Shown here: positions 8,341 to 16,448 of the stretch, piece after piece
Numbering within the stretch: the stretch's first letter is position 1
Layout of the letters: the number at the start of each line of letters is the position of its first letter
From: Promethearchaeota archaeon
GTDB lineage: Archaea > Asgardarchaeota > Lokiarchaeia > Sigyniarchaeales > SOKP01
Length of the DNA: 32,463 nt
Assembly: GCA_004524535.1 (NCBI GenBank)
Contig: SDNY01000032.1
Coordinates: 1-32,463 of the forward strand
Direction: 5' to 3'
Program-made: the position numbers and the translations under genes
Notes under the pieces: model-generated
Seen by the model: the letters and a program-made list of their open reading frames with translations, nothing else
Databases searched by the model: none
Told to the model about the DNA's origin: nothing

Positions 8341-9534
8341 ATGTCAAATATTCAGAAGATTAAAGATTTTTTTAAATCAAATGTTATTATTAATGAAATT
8401 AGAGAAGTTTTAGATTTTAAACCGGATACATTATTTGGTATTGATAAATATAATGCCGAAAAGCTTAAAGATTCAAATATTAAAACTATTTCAGATTTAG
8501 CGAATATAGACATCGATAATCCTCCTAAAGTAGATGTTCTACCTCAAATTTTAATTAAATGGATCAAGGTCGCTAAGGTTCTTGAAAAAGCAGTAAAAGA
8601 ACAATTAAAGGCACAAAAGAAACTTTTACTCATAGGATTGGATAACGGTGGCAAAACATCAATTTTAGCCGTTCTCCAAGATAAATTCTCAATTATTAAA
8701 GATCTATTACCTACAAGAGGTGTTTCGAGAGAGAAACTTGACTTCTTCGGATACCCTATCATCAGTTGGGATCTTGGAGGACAGGCGCAATACAGAGAAA
8801 AACTTTACTTTAACAAACCTGAATTATTTTTTGGAGAAGCAGATCTTATTCTATACGTTCTTGATGTACAAGATATTACAAGACTTGAAGAAGCGGCTAA
8901 TTACTTTAGTCAAGTATTAGACATTTTATTGGATTTAAAGGAGTTTCCCCCAATTTTAATAATTTTAAATAAATCAGATCAAGATGTTAGGCGAACCTTG
9001 ACGTGGCAGAAAAATGTAGATGTTATTAAAAGTAAATTTGATGTTATTCTTGACAGACATGAAAAGTTCAAAGCTGAATATTGTGATACTTCAATTTTTC
9101 AAAAAGAGACAATAATGCAAATGTTCAGTAATGCATTAATGAAAGTTTCCGAAACTTCTGAAATCGTAGAAAACATTCTTGAGGATTTTTCAACTCAAAT
9201 TGAAGGGAGAGCATTAAGTTTGATCTCAATGGATGGATTAATTTTTGGAAATTATTTTAAAATAAAAACAGATGAGATATTAGTTAATAATTCAGCCTTG
9301 TTATTACAAACGCTTTCCAACTTTCATAATTCTCTTGGTTTACTCAGGGAAAAGAGTATATCTTTAGAACTTCCTTTAAATAATTTAACAATTCGCGGAG
9401 AAAAGTTATTTGAATATTCTGAGTTAGAGATTCCAGTTTACCTATGGCTCCTCTCGGATAACCCAGAAAAATTAGATGAAAAATTAGATTTTTTTAGATC
9501 GCAACTGCTACCATTAATTAATTTGTTCATTTAA
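8341..9534 (+). CDS. ARF-like small GTPase with N-terminal helix-hairpin-helix region
   Basis: This 397-residue protein has an ARF/SAR-type GTPase core inside a larger chain. Residues about 28-60 look like a helix-hairpin-helix unit (FGIDKYNAEKLKDSNIKTIS), similar in style to the N-terminal domain of RadA. The GTPase core follows: P-loop GLDNGGKTS at 99-107, a switch I region PTRGVS near 124-129, WDLGGQ at 143-148, and NKSD at 210-213. Residues about 275-397 form an alpha/beta region that may be roadblock- or longin-like. Canonical ARF proteins are ~180 residues, so both ends are extra. Ancestral membrane or signalling GTPases of this kind are abundant in Asgard archaea. The partner is unknown. 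Confidence 0.85.
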   Translation: MSNIQKIKDFFKSNVIINEIREVLDFKPDTLFGIDKYNAEKLKDSNIKTISDLANIDIDNPPKVDVLPQILIKWIKVAKVLEKAVKEQLKAQKKLLLIGLDNGGKTSILAVLQDKFSIIKDLLPTRGVSREKLDFFGYPIISWDLGGQAQYREKLYFNKPELFFGEADLILYVLDVQDITRLEEAANYFSQVLDILLDLKEFPPILIILNKSDQDVRRTLTWQKNVDVIKSKFDVILDRHEKFKAEYCDTSIFQKETIMQMFSNALMKVSETSEIVENILEDFSTQIEGRALSLISMDGLIFGNYFKIKTDEILVNNSALLLQTLSNFHNSLGLLREKSISLELPLNNLTIRGEKLFEYSELEIPVYLWLLSDNPEKLDEKLDFFRSQLLPLINLFI

Positions 9535-9571
9535 ATTTTAAATTAAAATTTCTTCTAATTTCAATTTAAAT

Positions 9572-9791
9572 TTATTCTAAATCCTTTTGAGCATCGAGCA
9601 AATATTTACTAGATTTCTCCATCATTTCTATTGCTTTATCTAAATTTTCAACGACGCTTTTTAATCCTTTAACTTCTGCGATATTCCGCCATTTTAGAAA
9701 ATTTTCTTTATGCGAATCATTATGATTTGCCCAATGTTGGCATAATTTCGATAATTTTAAAATATCTTTATCTTTTTTAGTAAAAATTCAT
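9572..9791 (-). pseudogene. Small helical His-rich protein gene with a 1-nt frameshift near its start
   Basis: Reading the minus strand, ATG at 9791 opens MNFY and hits TAA at once. Removing one T from the T5 run right after the start gives a continuous 72-residue protein that begins MNFTKKDKDILKLSKLCQHW and ends YLLDAQKDLE before the stop at 9572-9574. It has an H-W-x2-H-N-x2-H motif followed by helices, a pattern I associate with small conserved archaeal proteins of unknown function. The total length of 220 nt equals 73 codons (stop included) plus one base, as expected for a single inserted T. The frameshift may be a sequencing or assembly error in a homopolymer, a real mutation, or the gene may use ATT directly after the in-frame TGA. 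It follows cdhA on the same strand. Confidence 0.6.
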
Positions 9792-9833
9792 CACTTTATC
9801 TTTAATAGATAGTAAAACTCGTAAATTAATTAA

Positions 9834-9859
9834 TAAAAAAAAAATAAAAAAAATAAAAT
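9834..9859 (-). terminator. U-tract terminator after cdhA
   Basis: Directly after the cdhA stop codon, the minus strand reads a run of T with few interruptions over about 25 nt. Archaeal RNA polymerase terminates at such U-tracts without needing a hairpin. This would partly separate cdhA from the small downstream gene. Confidence 0.6.
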
Positions 9860-12241
9860 TTAGCCTTCTCGGCACAATCTTTTCAGTAAGGTAGGATCAA
9901 TTATCTCTTTTGGTTCCCAATTTTTACTTTTCAAATATTCCTGTATTTCAGACTTCAAATTGATTGGAATGTCAGCTTCAACGCGAATGTATTTTTCTAA
10001 ATCGGTTGGAAGGTCAACGCCTTTATATTTTCGTTCTAAGTCAATCCAATGAGATAATTTTATCATACGTCCTTTGGAATTATCAGCTGGCCTCAAACAC
10101 ATTTTAGCAACTAAACAAATTGCCTGTTCGATAGATTCGGCGGTTGTTAATAGGTGTTCAGGACAAGGACTAACTAAATGGTCGCCAGTGCCATCTCGTG
10201 CATTCCATACTTTCCATGTATCCTCATCATCAGTTCTACCTATATACATACGTCTGTATTCAGCTGAATGGGGTCCACATACTGCTGGAATACCCATTCC
10301 ATTACAACTACTTGCTATACTTGCTGCTTTTTGCGACATTGCGCCCCAGGCAACTCCACAAGCTCCAACTCGATTTAAGATATAATCCGCTATTTCTTCA
10401 TAATTACCTCTTAAAGGACGTCGAGCAAATATATTTGCAACTTTAATTGCCGCACCATTTATATGTGGATTTGAGACACATGAGCCTACATTAACTAACC
10501 CTCCTCGGTCGAAATCACCAGGATATCTATCATATAATGTCTTACCTTCTTCGTCTTTTACAAGACCTATATCCATAGCACCACAGCCAGACACTACAAC
10601 AATATAATTCCTATTGCAGAATTCTTCAGCCATTGTATATAATTCTTGGATTTCTTTTCCATAATTGGCACAACCGATAATGGCTACAATTCCAGGAATT
10701 TCTCCTAAGACGATCGGAGCCCCTACATTTCGAATTTCAGTATCCTGAATGGGACCACGCCCTACTCTTAGGTTGAATTTTTCGTTTCTAATCTTTTCAC
10801 GCCCTGCATACATAATTAGAGTGAGAGGTGAAACATCTTTCATGCATTCGGCTTCACATCTACCACAATCTAAGCATGCATCAAATGTGTCTGATAATAT
10901 GGAAAAATCTCCGTCCTTTGCAGCATTTACACCTGCAACTAGTGGAAGATCATTAGGACAATTTCTCTGGCAATTTCCGCAGCCATTACATCTCATTGCC
11001 ATATCTATACATCCTTGCTCATCTGGAACTGCGCTTTTACTCTTTCTAATTGGCCTTACCTTTATTGCCGTTTCTACTGCAACTTGCCCCGCTTTTACGG
11101 GATCTAAAATTAATACACCTTTAGCTTTTCCACTAACTAAATCGTCTACAATTTCATCAACCGGATCATCAGTTCTATCTGGTAATCCATTCATATTTTT
11201 CTCATTTGAAGCGATAAATGGTGCATTTACTAGTTGCGCTTGTTCAAAGCTTCTCAAGTTAACGCATTGCTCATCGACCATCACTACATCTGCTAACCCA
11301 GAACGAATGAAATGCATTTGACGGGCGAGAGAACCAACAACTTTAGCTCCACTGTAATATCTTGTTAAATCCAAAGCAGTACAACAGATTGCTCCTACAT
11401 CAACTTTGCTTTCATATCCCTTCTCCCGCATATAATCAACTAATTCGATTCCAGGTGCTACATTATGGCCAATCATTAAAATTGTAGCCTTATTTTCCGT
11501 ATCTAAAGTACCCATTCCCAATTCAACAATAGGTACATCAGGATCTCCTACAGGAAAACCATATGCAGCAATTTGAACGGCATCAGCTATTTCCATTCCA
11601 ACAGCATCACATAATCCCGCTAAGAAACTTTTTGATTCATAATCTAAATAACTTGATTCTTGACCAGTATGACCCGCCGCAAGAAGATGAGTAATATTGA
11701 ATTGAACCCATTTCATTGCTTCTTCCAAATCTTCTAACGTTTCTGGTTTCATCCCTACTATCAATCGTGTACATGGCATTTCTACAGCAATATTGTTTCC
11801 AAAATTTATTGGGACATTTCCGTATTTTTCTTTGAGCCAGTGAAGCAAGTGATCTCCGTGAGCGCTGTGGCACGAGGCCCCGATACAGCACGCAATCTCT
11901 ACTATCTTTGCACATGCCGTTTCTATATTAATACCACAAGCCCCTGTTCTTCCCTTTGAGAGGTTGCATTTACCGAAGGTACAAAGGCAACACATATCAC
12001 AAATTTACCCAATTATTCCAACAGAATAATTGTTTGGCATGTAATATGGCTTGTACCTCTCCATTAATTTGAAAAACCAATTTCGCAATGTTGGAATATG
12101 GGGCATTGGAGTTGGACCCATTGGCTCCCATTCAGTCTCGTCTCCGAAGCTTACTTTTCCTGTCGTTAATTCGAAGCCCTTAATACTTCCTAGTGGGCCA
12201 GAGTAAGAATCTATTTTTATTTTTGCGCCTTTTTTACTCAT
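9860..12241 (-). CDS. cdhA: CO dehydrogenase/acetyl-CoA synthase (ACDS) alpha subunit, gene interrupted by a 30-nt insert
   Basis: CdhA is the Ni-Fe-S CO dehydrogenase subunit of the archaeal acetyl-CoA decarbonylase/synthase complex in the Wood-Ljungdahl pathway. The chain shows the N-terminal cluster motif CCLCTFGKC, HSAHGDHLLH, two ferredoxin-like sets (CNGCGNCQRNC and CLDCGRCEAEC), and the C-cluster region around IGCANYGKEI and SGCGAMDIG. As read directly, an in-frame TAA at 12005-12007 splits it into 78 codons and a 711-codon remainder in the same frame. Dropping 12004-12033 joins 208 nt to 2144 nt and gives 783 residues, the usual CdhA length. The junction then reads YYMP-ICDMCC, matching the P-x-C-D-x-C-C pattern I recall in homologs. 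No other cdh gene lies in the window. The start MSKKGAKIKI has no clear Shine-Dalgarno sequence. Confidence 0.93.
12004..12033 (-). other. Candidate 30-nt BHB mini-intron inside cdhA
   Basis: On the minus strand the insert carries a perfect hairpin: CAATTATTC (12032-12024), loop TGTTG, GAATAATTG (12018-12010). Next to it, exon bases TGCC (12039-12036) pair with insert bases GGTA (12009-12006), giving four pairs including one G-U. An AAA bulge (12035-12033) separates TGCC from the hairpin. AATT (12005-12002) separates GGTA from the outer helix. The outer exon-exon helix is CATATTACA (12048-12040) with TGTGATATG (12001-11993), nine pairs including one G-U. Cutting AA^A and AA^TT, after the second nucleotide of each bulge, removes exactly 30 nt and restores the frame. 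This is the archaeal BHB layout, with the second bulge at 4 nt (or 3 nt plus a one-base bulge). Ends are ambiguous by 2 nt because AA/AAA flanks both sides. Confidence 0.8.
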
Positions 12242-12511
12242 TTTTACATCAAATTAATTTTTATTTTGTTTTTTTTTAATAATATTTAATCAAATTTTTG
12301 ATTTTATTAAAGTTATTCTATGGAGAATATATCTTTGAGAATTTAAAAGATATTTATTATATTCAAAAGCTTAATAGAAGAAATTTCAAATAATTTATGA
12401 GTGTGAAATTTCACTCAATGCGAAATTATAGTGAGTCAAATTAAAAACAAAAAGTTAAAAAAAATTGATTAATTTGGAAAAAGAATTTGCGTAAGATTCG
12501 ATTAAGCTAAC
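12242..12511. promoter_or_regulatory. Upstream region of cdhA with inverted repeats
   Basis: This is a 270-bp spacer between the V4R-like gene and cdhA, both on the minus strand. It is AT-rich and holds GAAATTTC near 12380, a longer inverted repeat at 12398-12417, and a partial TGAGTC-like copy near 12431-12437. I see no ORF or RNA gene. Confidence 0.45.
12398..12417. promoter_or_regulatory. Inverted repeat, possible operator for cdhA
   Basis: TGAGTG (12398-12403) and CACTCA (12412-12417) form a 6-bp inverted repeat around TGAAATTT. The centre also contains the 12-bp palindrome GTGAAATTTCAC. It lies about 157 bp upstream of the cdhA start and lacks a following T-run on the minus strand, so an operator is more likely than a terminator for the V4R-like gene. 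Confidence 0.4.
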
Positions 12512-13117
12512 TTATACGTTATATCTTTCCATATAATTTGAAATTGGGCCTGAATCTATCTCTGAATCAATATCCTTTGCGTCAAACTCATCTATTAACA
12601 AGTCAAATTTAAATATATCTGCTTCATCGTCTTTTAAAAAACACTGAACTTCTTCACCATCAGCATCGATTCCTATTTGTTCTAAAACCCCATTAAAAAT
12701 GCCTTGATAAAGAATACATATATTTTTTGCCATGATATTATCTTTTTCTTCTTGAGAGATAGGATTTTCTACAGAAATAAAGATTTTATCTTTTAAAAAG
12801 GCAGATGTTAAAATACCATATCCTAAATGCTCGAATGCGTCTAAGACGTTGATAATTACTTCCTTTTTATTAGATAAAGTTTCTTCACTCCAATTTGCGT
12901 CACCATATAATTTTTCAATAAAGTATTTTGCCACCGTTTTTCCAACCCATATGACTATATCTTCTGAATTTGCGCCTGCAAACTCTGAAAATTCAATTAA
13001 ATCAATTGGTCTTAACATTAATAACCTTAAATCTAAATCTCTAAAGAAAAGATGTCCTATACTATCATCGATGGTTATTTGCTCTTCTTTCTTAGATTTT
13101 TTAAATCTCTTAGACAT
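12512..13117 (-). CDS. Possible V4R-domain (Bet3/heme-NO-binding-fold-like) protein
   Basis: I do not recognise this 201-residue protein with certainty. After a Lys/Arg-rich first 12 residues it has the feel of a V4R domain: RPIDLIEFSEFAGANSEDIV, then VGKTVAKYFIEKL near residues 58-70, and a beta-rich C-terminal half with ICILYQGIFNGVLEQIG near 132-148. V4R domains bind small molecules or hydrocarbons and share a fold with TRAPP Bet3. The last 40 residues are acidic. It sits between cdhA and a longin-like/GTPase gene, all on the minus strand, with 100-270 bp gaps. No catalytic residues can be named. Confidence 0.4.
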   Translation of the reverse strand: MSKRFKKSKKEEQITIDDSIGHLFFRDLDLRLLMLRPIDLIEFSEFAGANSEDIVIWVGKTVAKYFIEKLYGDANWSEETLSNKKEVIINVLDAFEHLGYGILTSAFLKDKIFISVENPISQEEKDNIMAKNICILYQGIFNGVLEQIGIDADGEEVQCFLKDDEADIFKFDLLIDEFDAKDIDSEIDSGPISNYMERYNV

Positions 13118-13218
13118 AATTACTCTCTTTTATACTATTTTATTCAATAATTATTATTTATATCCTTAAAAATTTAACTTTTTTTTAAAAAAATAATTTA
13201 TAAAAATTTTATAAGAGA

Positions 13219-14241
13219 TTAAATTAGGTCAAATATCATTTCAGTTACGTTGTTAATATTGAAATTCGTCTTAACTGATGTAAATAGTAACTTCCATTCT
13301 CTATTGTCGATTTTTTCGAATTCAAAATATTCAATAATTTCCTTGGTAAGTCTACCAATTTTTTCTTTATTATTCTGAACGGAATGATCAAATAAATCGA
13401 TTTTATTAGCTAAAATCAATAAGGGAATTCCAAATAATTCGTATCTATTTATAATTTTCCAAAATTCTCTTTTTGACTCTTCGAATCTTATTTGATTTGC
13501 GACATCAATCATAAATATTATAATATTAGATTCTTGAAGTCCGATTAACCATTTATTCCTGAAAGAGAGTTGTCCTGGCATGTCCCATAAAGCTAAAATC
13601 CCTCTAGATTCATCCTGAATGTATTCTATATTAAATTTTCTCGTCGGAACAAAATAATTATCATTATATTTGCCCGTTTTTATCCTTCTTATTAAAGATG
13701 TCTTTCCTACTTCATCTAAACCAAAAAGAAATACCTTATTGAACGAATCATGGTAATGAAATTGAATTTCAGGATGTCTTTCCACATATTCATCTCCATA
13801 TCTACGAATATCAATAAACACTGTAATTAAGAAATTTTCGATTTCAATTTCATCTTTAAATGTACATATTTTTTCGATATTTAACAATTCGTTTAATAGT
13901 TCTTCAAATATGTCTTTATAATCGTAGGGATTATCTTCTTTATCAAGAATTAATCCAATAATGATCTTCCCGTTAATGCAAGTTGTATAAATATTTAAAC
14001 CGTCCATTATTTGAGGGACTGGAGTATCAATTAAATAAAGATAATTAGCGTTGTTGGACTTGCTAATTGATTTACGCGTTCTATATCTATGGATAAGATC
14101 GCCATGATCATGTCCATAAATTATTTTGCTGAGTTGATCTTTATCATCTATCGTAATAATGTCATTTGGATAACTGTAAATATTGAGTTGATCCAAATCT
14201 TGGAAATTTTTACCCTTAAGAAGAAAAATGTTGTATAACAA
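13219..14241 (-). CDS. ARF/Rag-type GTPase with N-terminal longin-like domain
   Basis: This 340-residue protein has two parts. Residues 1-155 alternate beta strands and helices (YNIFLLKGKNF, NYLYLIDTPVPQIMD, GKIIIGLILD) in a longin/roadblock-like manner. Residues 168-340 are a small GTPase: GLDEVGKTS at 174-182, PTRKFN near 199-204, WDMPGQ at 229-234, NKID at 279-282 and TSVKT at 321-325. The Gly-Leu-Asp P-loop and Pro-Thr switch I are ARF-like, while the size and fusion recall Rag/Gtr proteins paired with roadblock or longin partners. In eukaryotes such pairs act on membranes. Here one chain may carry both GTPase and its platform. No lipidation motif or membrane segment is seen. Confidence 0.8.
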   Translation of the reverse strand: MLYNIFLLKGKNFQDLDQLNIYSYPNDIITIDDKDQLSKIIYGHDHGDLIHRYRTRKSISKSNNANYLYLIDTPVPQIMDGLNIYTTCINGKIIIGLILDKEDNPYDYKDIFEELLNELLNIEKICTFKDEIEIENFLITVFIDIRRYGDEYVERHPEIQFHYHDSFNKVFLFGLDEVGKTSLIRRIKTGKYNDNYFVPTRKFNIEYIQDESRGILALWDMPGQLSFRNKWLIGLQESNIIIFMIDVANQIRFEESKREFWKIINRYELFGIPLLILANKIDLFDHSVQNNKEKIGRLTKEIIEYFEFEKIDNREWKLLFTSVKTNFNINNVTEMIFDLI

Positions 14242-14387
14242 TTATTATTTCAAGATTGTTAATTTCTTTAAGTGGGTAAATAAAAAATGTTTAAAAAATG
14301 TTTTGAATAAGATTTCTTATAATATGTTAAATCTTAATTAAGAAAATCATCGTAGATTTTTTTCAATTTAAAGGTTTCGCTTTATTT

Positions 14388-15839
14388 TTAAGAGGAGGAA
14401 TTTTCATTTTTTTTTGATCCACTATTTTTTGAAGATTCTAAGGATTCTGAAGGTTCTGTTTTATCACCTACCTCTTCTTTTGTATCTTTATCTTTGTCTG
14501 CCTTATCTTCTGGAGGGGGACTTGGTGTTGCAGAGGACGCAGATGACACAGGAGTGTTGCAAATAGGGCATTCAGACCACCCCTTCCTAAGACTATAACC
14601 GCATTTTACGCATTCTGTTAGGTCATTATCTGCTTCCCATTCAGGAATATCTGAAACACCTCCTTTTCTTTTACGAGCTAATTCCTCTAAATCTTCTTCA
14701 GTCCAGACTTCCATACCTTGAGGTATTCCGTCGGTTCTTTTTTCGGCCATCATTCTTAAATTTTCTTCAGTCCAAAATTCCATTCCTGGAGGAGGTGCTC
14801 CACCTCTTTGTTGGGCTGCTTCAGCAAGCTCTTCTACGGTCCAAGCTTGCAGTTCTTGACCTCCTGGGGTTCTTACAGTTCCTGTTGGCTGTGAAGGTAC
14901 TTGAGTTTGTATTCCGCCTGCTTTTTGAGAAGATGGGATCTCACAACACGCTGCTGAAAATTTTATCAATGCTTCAAAACATATTGCAAATCTATCTTGA
15001 TCATTTCCCTCGTCTATAATTAAAATTAATGAAGTATTATCATTAATTAAAGGAATTCCTATTCCACATACTGATGCATTAGAGTCGCGACTAGATTCTA
15101 ATCCACTGCGAATTTTCCCCATTGATGTTAATAAATCCCTTTTACTCATTAAAAAATCGCATATCGGGTCGCCGTGCCTCTGATACCCCTCATGATATTT
15201 TTCTAATTGGGTACTTGTCAATTTAGAATCCAAAGCCTTTATTATCGCACTTACGTAAGAATAGATTTGAGATTTTGGCTCTTTTTGAGAATCATCTAAT
15301 TTATACCCTTCTAAATCAAGATCACCCATAAAAGGCGCGAATAATGGCTCAGCATCCTTCATTTTACCGTAAATGATTGTTTTAGAAAGTAAACACTTGA
15401 TTTCTCCATAATAAGCTATTGAATTATCTAAAAAATTAACATTTTTTTTATCTATTACTAGTCGAGGCACGCTCCGAAATATAACGTCCACCCAAGGCAT
15501 TTCCTTAACAGGTATTATTGCTACACACGTTTTTTCAATTAGTTTACGTAACGCTTTCGAATACTCCTTAAACATCTGTTTTAATTCCTTTTGAACATCC
15601 TTGTATTGTTCTCCCTCTAATTCTTTCTCTGCTTTGACTAAGAAACTTTGAAATTTTTCTTTATTTTTTTTGAGATTTCCGCCTAATTTCTTAATTTCGC
15701 CAATAATATTATCTTTAAAAATGAAAGTAGCGTCTTCAATCAAATTATTTTGAAATTCAGTAAGTTCTGAATCTAAATACTCAGAAACATCAATCTGAAG
15801 ACTATTTATAAATTTTTCAAATAATTTTTGTTCTGCCAA
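14388..15839 (-). CDS. Unrecognised protein with 23-residue repeats, zinc ribbon and disordered tail
   Basis: I do not recognise the 483-residue protein as a whole. Residues 1-105 are helical and charged. Residues about 105-300 form a mixed domain that begins CVAIIPVKEMPWVDV and includes SLILIIDEGNDQDRFAICFEALIKF, perhaps a roadblock-like fold. Three tandem repeats of 23 residues follow, each starting W-T-x-E-x-L (W333, W356, W379). A zinc ribbon comes next: C410-x2-C413-x10-C424-x2-C427. The last 55 residues are rich in Ser, Pro, Glu, Asp and Lys and are likely disordered. This looks like an adaptor. The gene upstream is on the other strand, after a long spacer. Confidence 0.6.
   Translation of the reverse strand: MAEQKLFEKFINSLQIDVSEYLDSELTEFQNNLIEDATFIFKDNIIGEIKKLGGNLKKNKEKFQSFLVKAEKELEGEQYKDVQKELKQMFKEYSKALRKLIEKTCVAIIPVKEMPWVDVIFRSVPRLVIDKKNVNFLDNSIAYYGEIKCLLSKTIIYGKMKDAEPLFAPFMGDLDLEGYKLDDSQKEPKSQIYSYVSAIIKALDSKLTSTQLEKYHEGYQRHGDPICDFLMSKRDLLTSMGKIRSGLESSRDSNASVCGIGIPLINDNTSLILIIDEGNDQDRFAICFEALIKFSAACCEIPSSQKAGGIQTQVPSQPTGTVRTPGGQELQAWTVEELAEAAQQRGGAPPPGMEFWTEENLRMMAEKRTDGIPQGMEVWTEEDLEELARKRKGGVSDIPEWEADNDLTECVKCGYSLRKGWSECPICNTPVSSASSATPSPPPEDKADKDKDTKEEVGDKTEPSESLESSKNSGSKKNENSSS
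14640..14850 (-). repeat. Three in-frame 69-nt repeats
   Basis: These encode three copies of a 23-residue unit with the pattern P-x-G-M-E-x-W-T-E-E-x-L-x-x-x-A-x-x-R-x-x-G; the first copy is more diverged. The regular 23-residue spacing (W333, W356, W379) indicates tandem duplication within the gene. Confidence 0.7.
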
Positions 15840-16448
15840 TTATATTACCAATTTTAAATAGTTCATTTTTATTTCTAATTGTTCATAATTATATCAACGA
15901 GAACTATATAAAAATTTAATTAAAATAGATGAGCAATAATATTTTAATAAGTAGGGGTTGATTTAATTAAACGAATTTTTGATTCGTTTCGAGCTCCTTT
16001 CTAACAAACTTCTCTAAAAATAGTGTTCAATGGTATTTAAATATTATAAAAAAGATTTTCAACGATATATTAGAGAGTATCCCTAATATTTTTAATAAAT
16101 TATTAAGAGCAATAAAAATAATTAAAAAAAAATTTAAATTTTGAACTTCACTTTAAATTTGAGGAGAAGAGAATCTTTTAAAAAACATTAATCCAATAAT
16201 ATAAAACATTAATAAGAGAAAACATTTATAGGGGAAAAACAAAATTCACATATTAACCCGAAAAAAAAAACATTTAAATATCAATTTATAATAAATATTA
16301 TTATAATAAAATTTATCAAGAAGGCGGTTGTAAGTACCTTTCTGCAACAATTAATGTTTTTTAGTCCTATTTTCATATCAGTTTAAATTAGGCAGGCGTA
16401 AATGGACTATTTTCATTGGTTGTAGCAATAAAAAAATGGTGTTATAGA
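15840..16448. promoter_or_regulatory. Long intergenic region with hairpins and an RHH leader
   Basis: This 609-bp region separates divergent genes. It holds a perfect 8-bp hairpin at 15969-15989 and a weaker hairpin at 16327-16348 (GTTGTA with TGCAAC). The sequence GGTTGTA occurs at 16326-16332 and again at 16418-16424 just before the RHH gene, which would suit autoregulation. I searched by eye for tRNA arms and found none. A short non-coding RNA cannot be excluded. Confidence 0.4.
15969..15989. other. Perfect 8-bp inverted repeat with 5-nt loop
   Basis: AAACGAAT and ATTCGTTT pair perfectly around TTTTG. It lies 130 bp upstream of the 15839 start. The flanks do not form a BHB-type 4-bp helix on either strand, so I do not call it an intron. 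A regulatory site is the simplest reading. Confidence 0.4.

Noticed and set aside
9764-9815. A BHB intron explaining the small gene frameshift
   Set aside because: TATCT/AGATA forms a short stem, but there is no bulge on the 5' side. A one-base T5 change is simpler.
10749-11321. A 190-residue plus-strand reading frame
   Set aside because: It lies wholly antisense to conserved cdhA, has low-complexity composition and resembles no known family.
12004-12033. Translational bypassing instead of splicing for the cdhA insert
   Set aside because: Known bypass sites have matching take-off and landing codons. The codon before the gap (CCA) is not repeated at the landing point, and the BHB geometry fits better.
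12004-12033. Assembly error as the cause of the cdhA stop
   Set aside because: A 30-nt insert with a perfect hairpin and paired flanks that restores the exact family sequence is not a usual error type. A single-base error would not explain it.
12005-12241. A separate 78-residue gene upstream of cdhA
   Set aside because: Its sequence up to MERYKPYYMP is the N-terminal part of CdhA, and the frame is continuous with the rest except for the inserted 30 nt.
15969-15989. A third BHB intron
   Set aside because: On neither strand do the four bases beside the stem pair in the BHB arrangement.
15961-16080. A tRNA gene around GTGTTCAATGG
   Set aside because: The T-arm stem does not pair and no acceptor or anticodon arm can be found on either strand.
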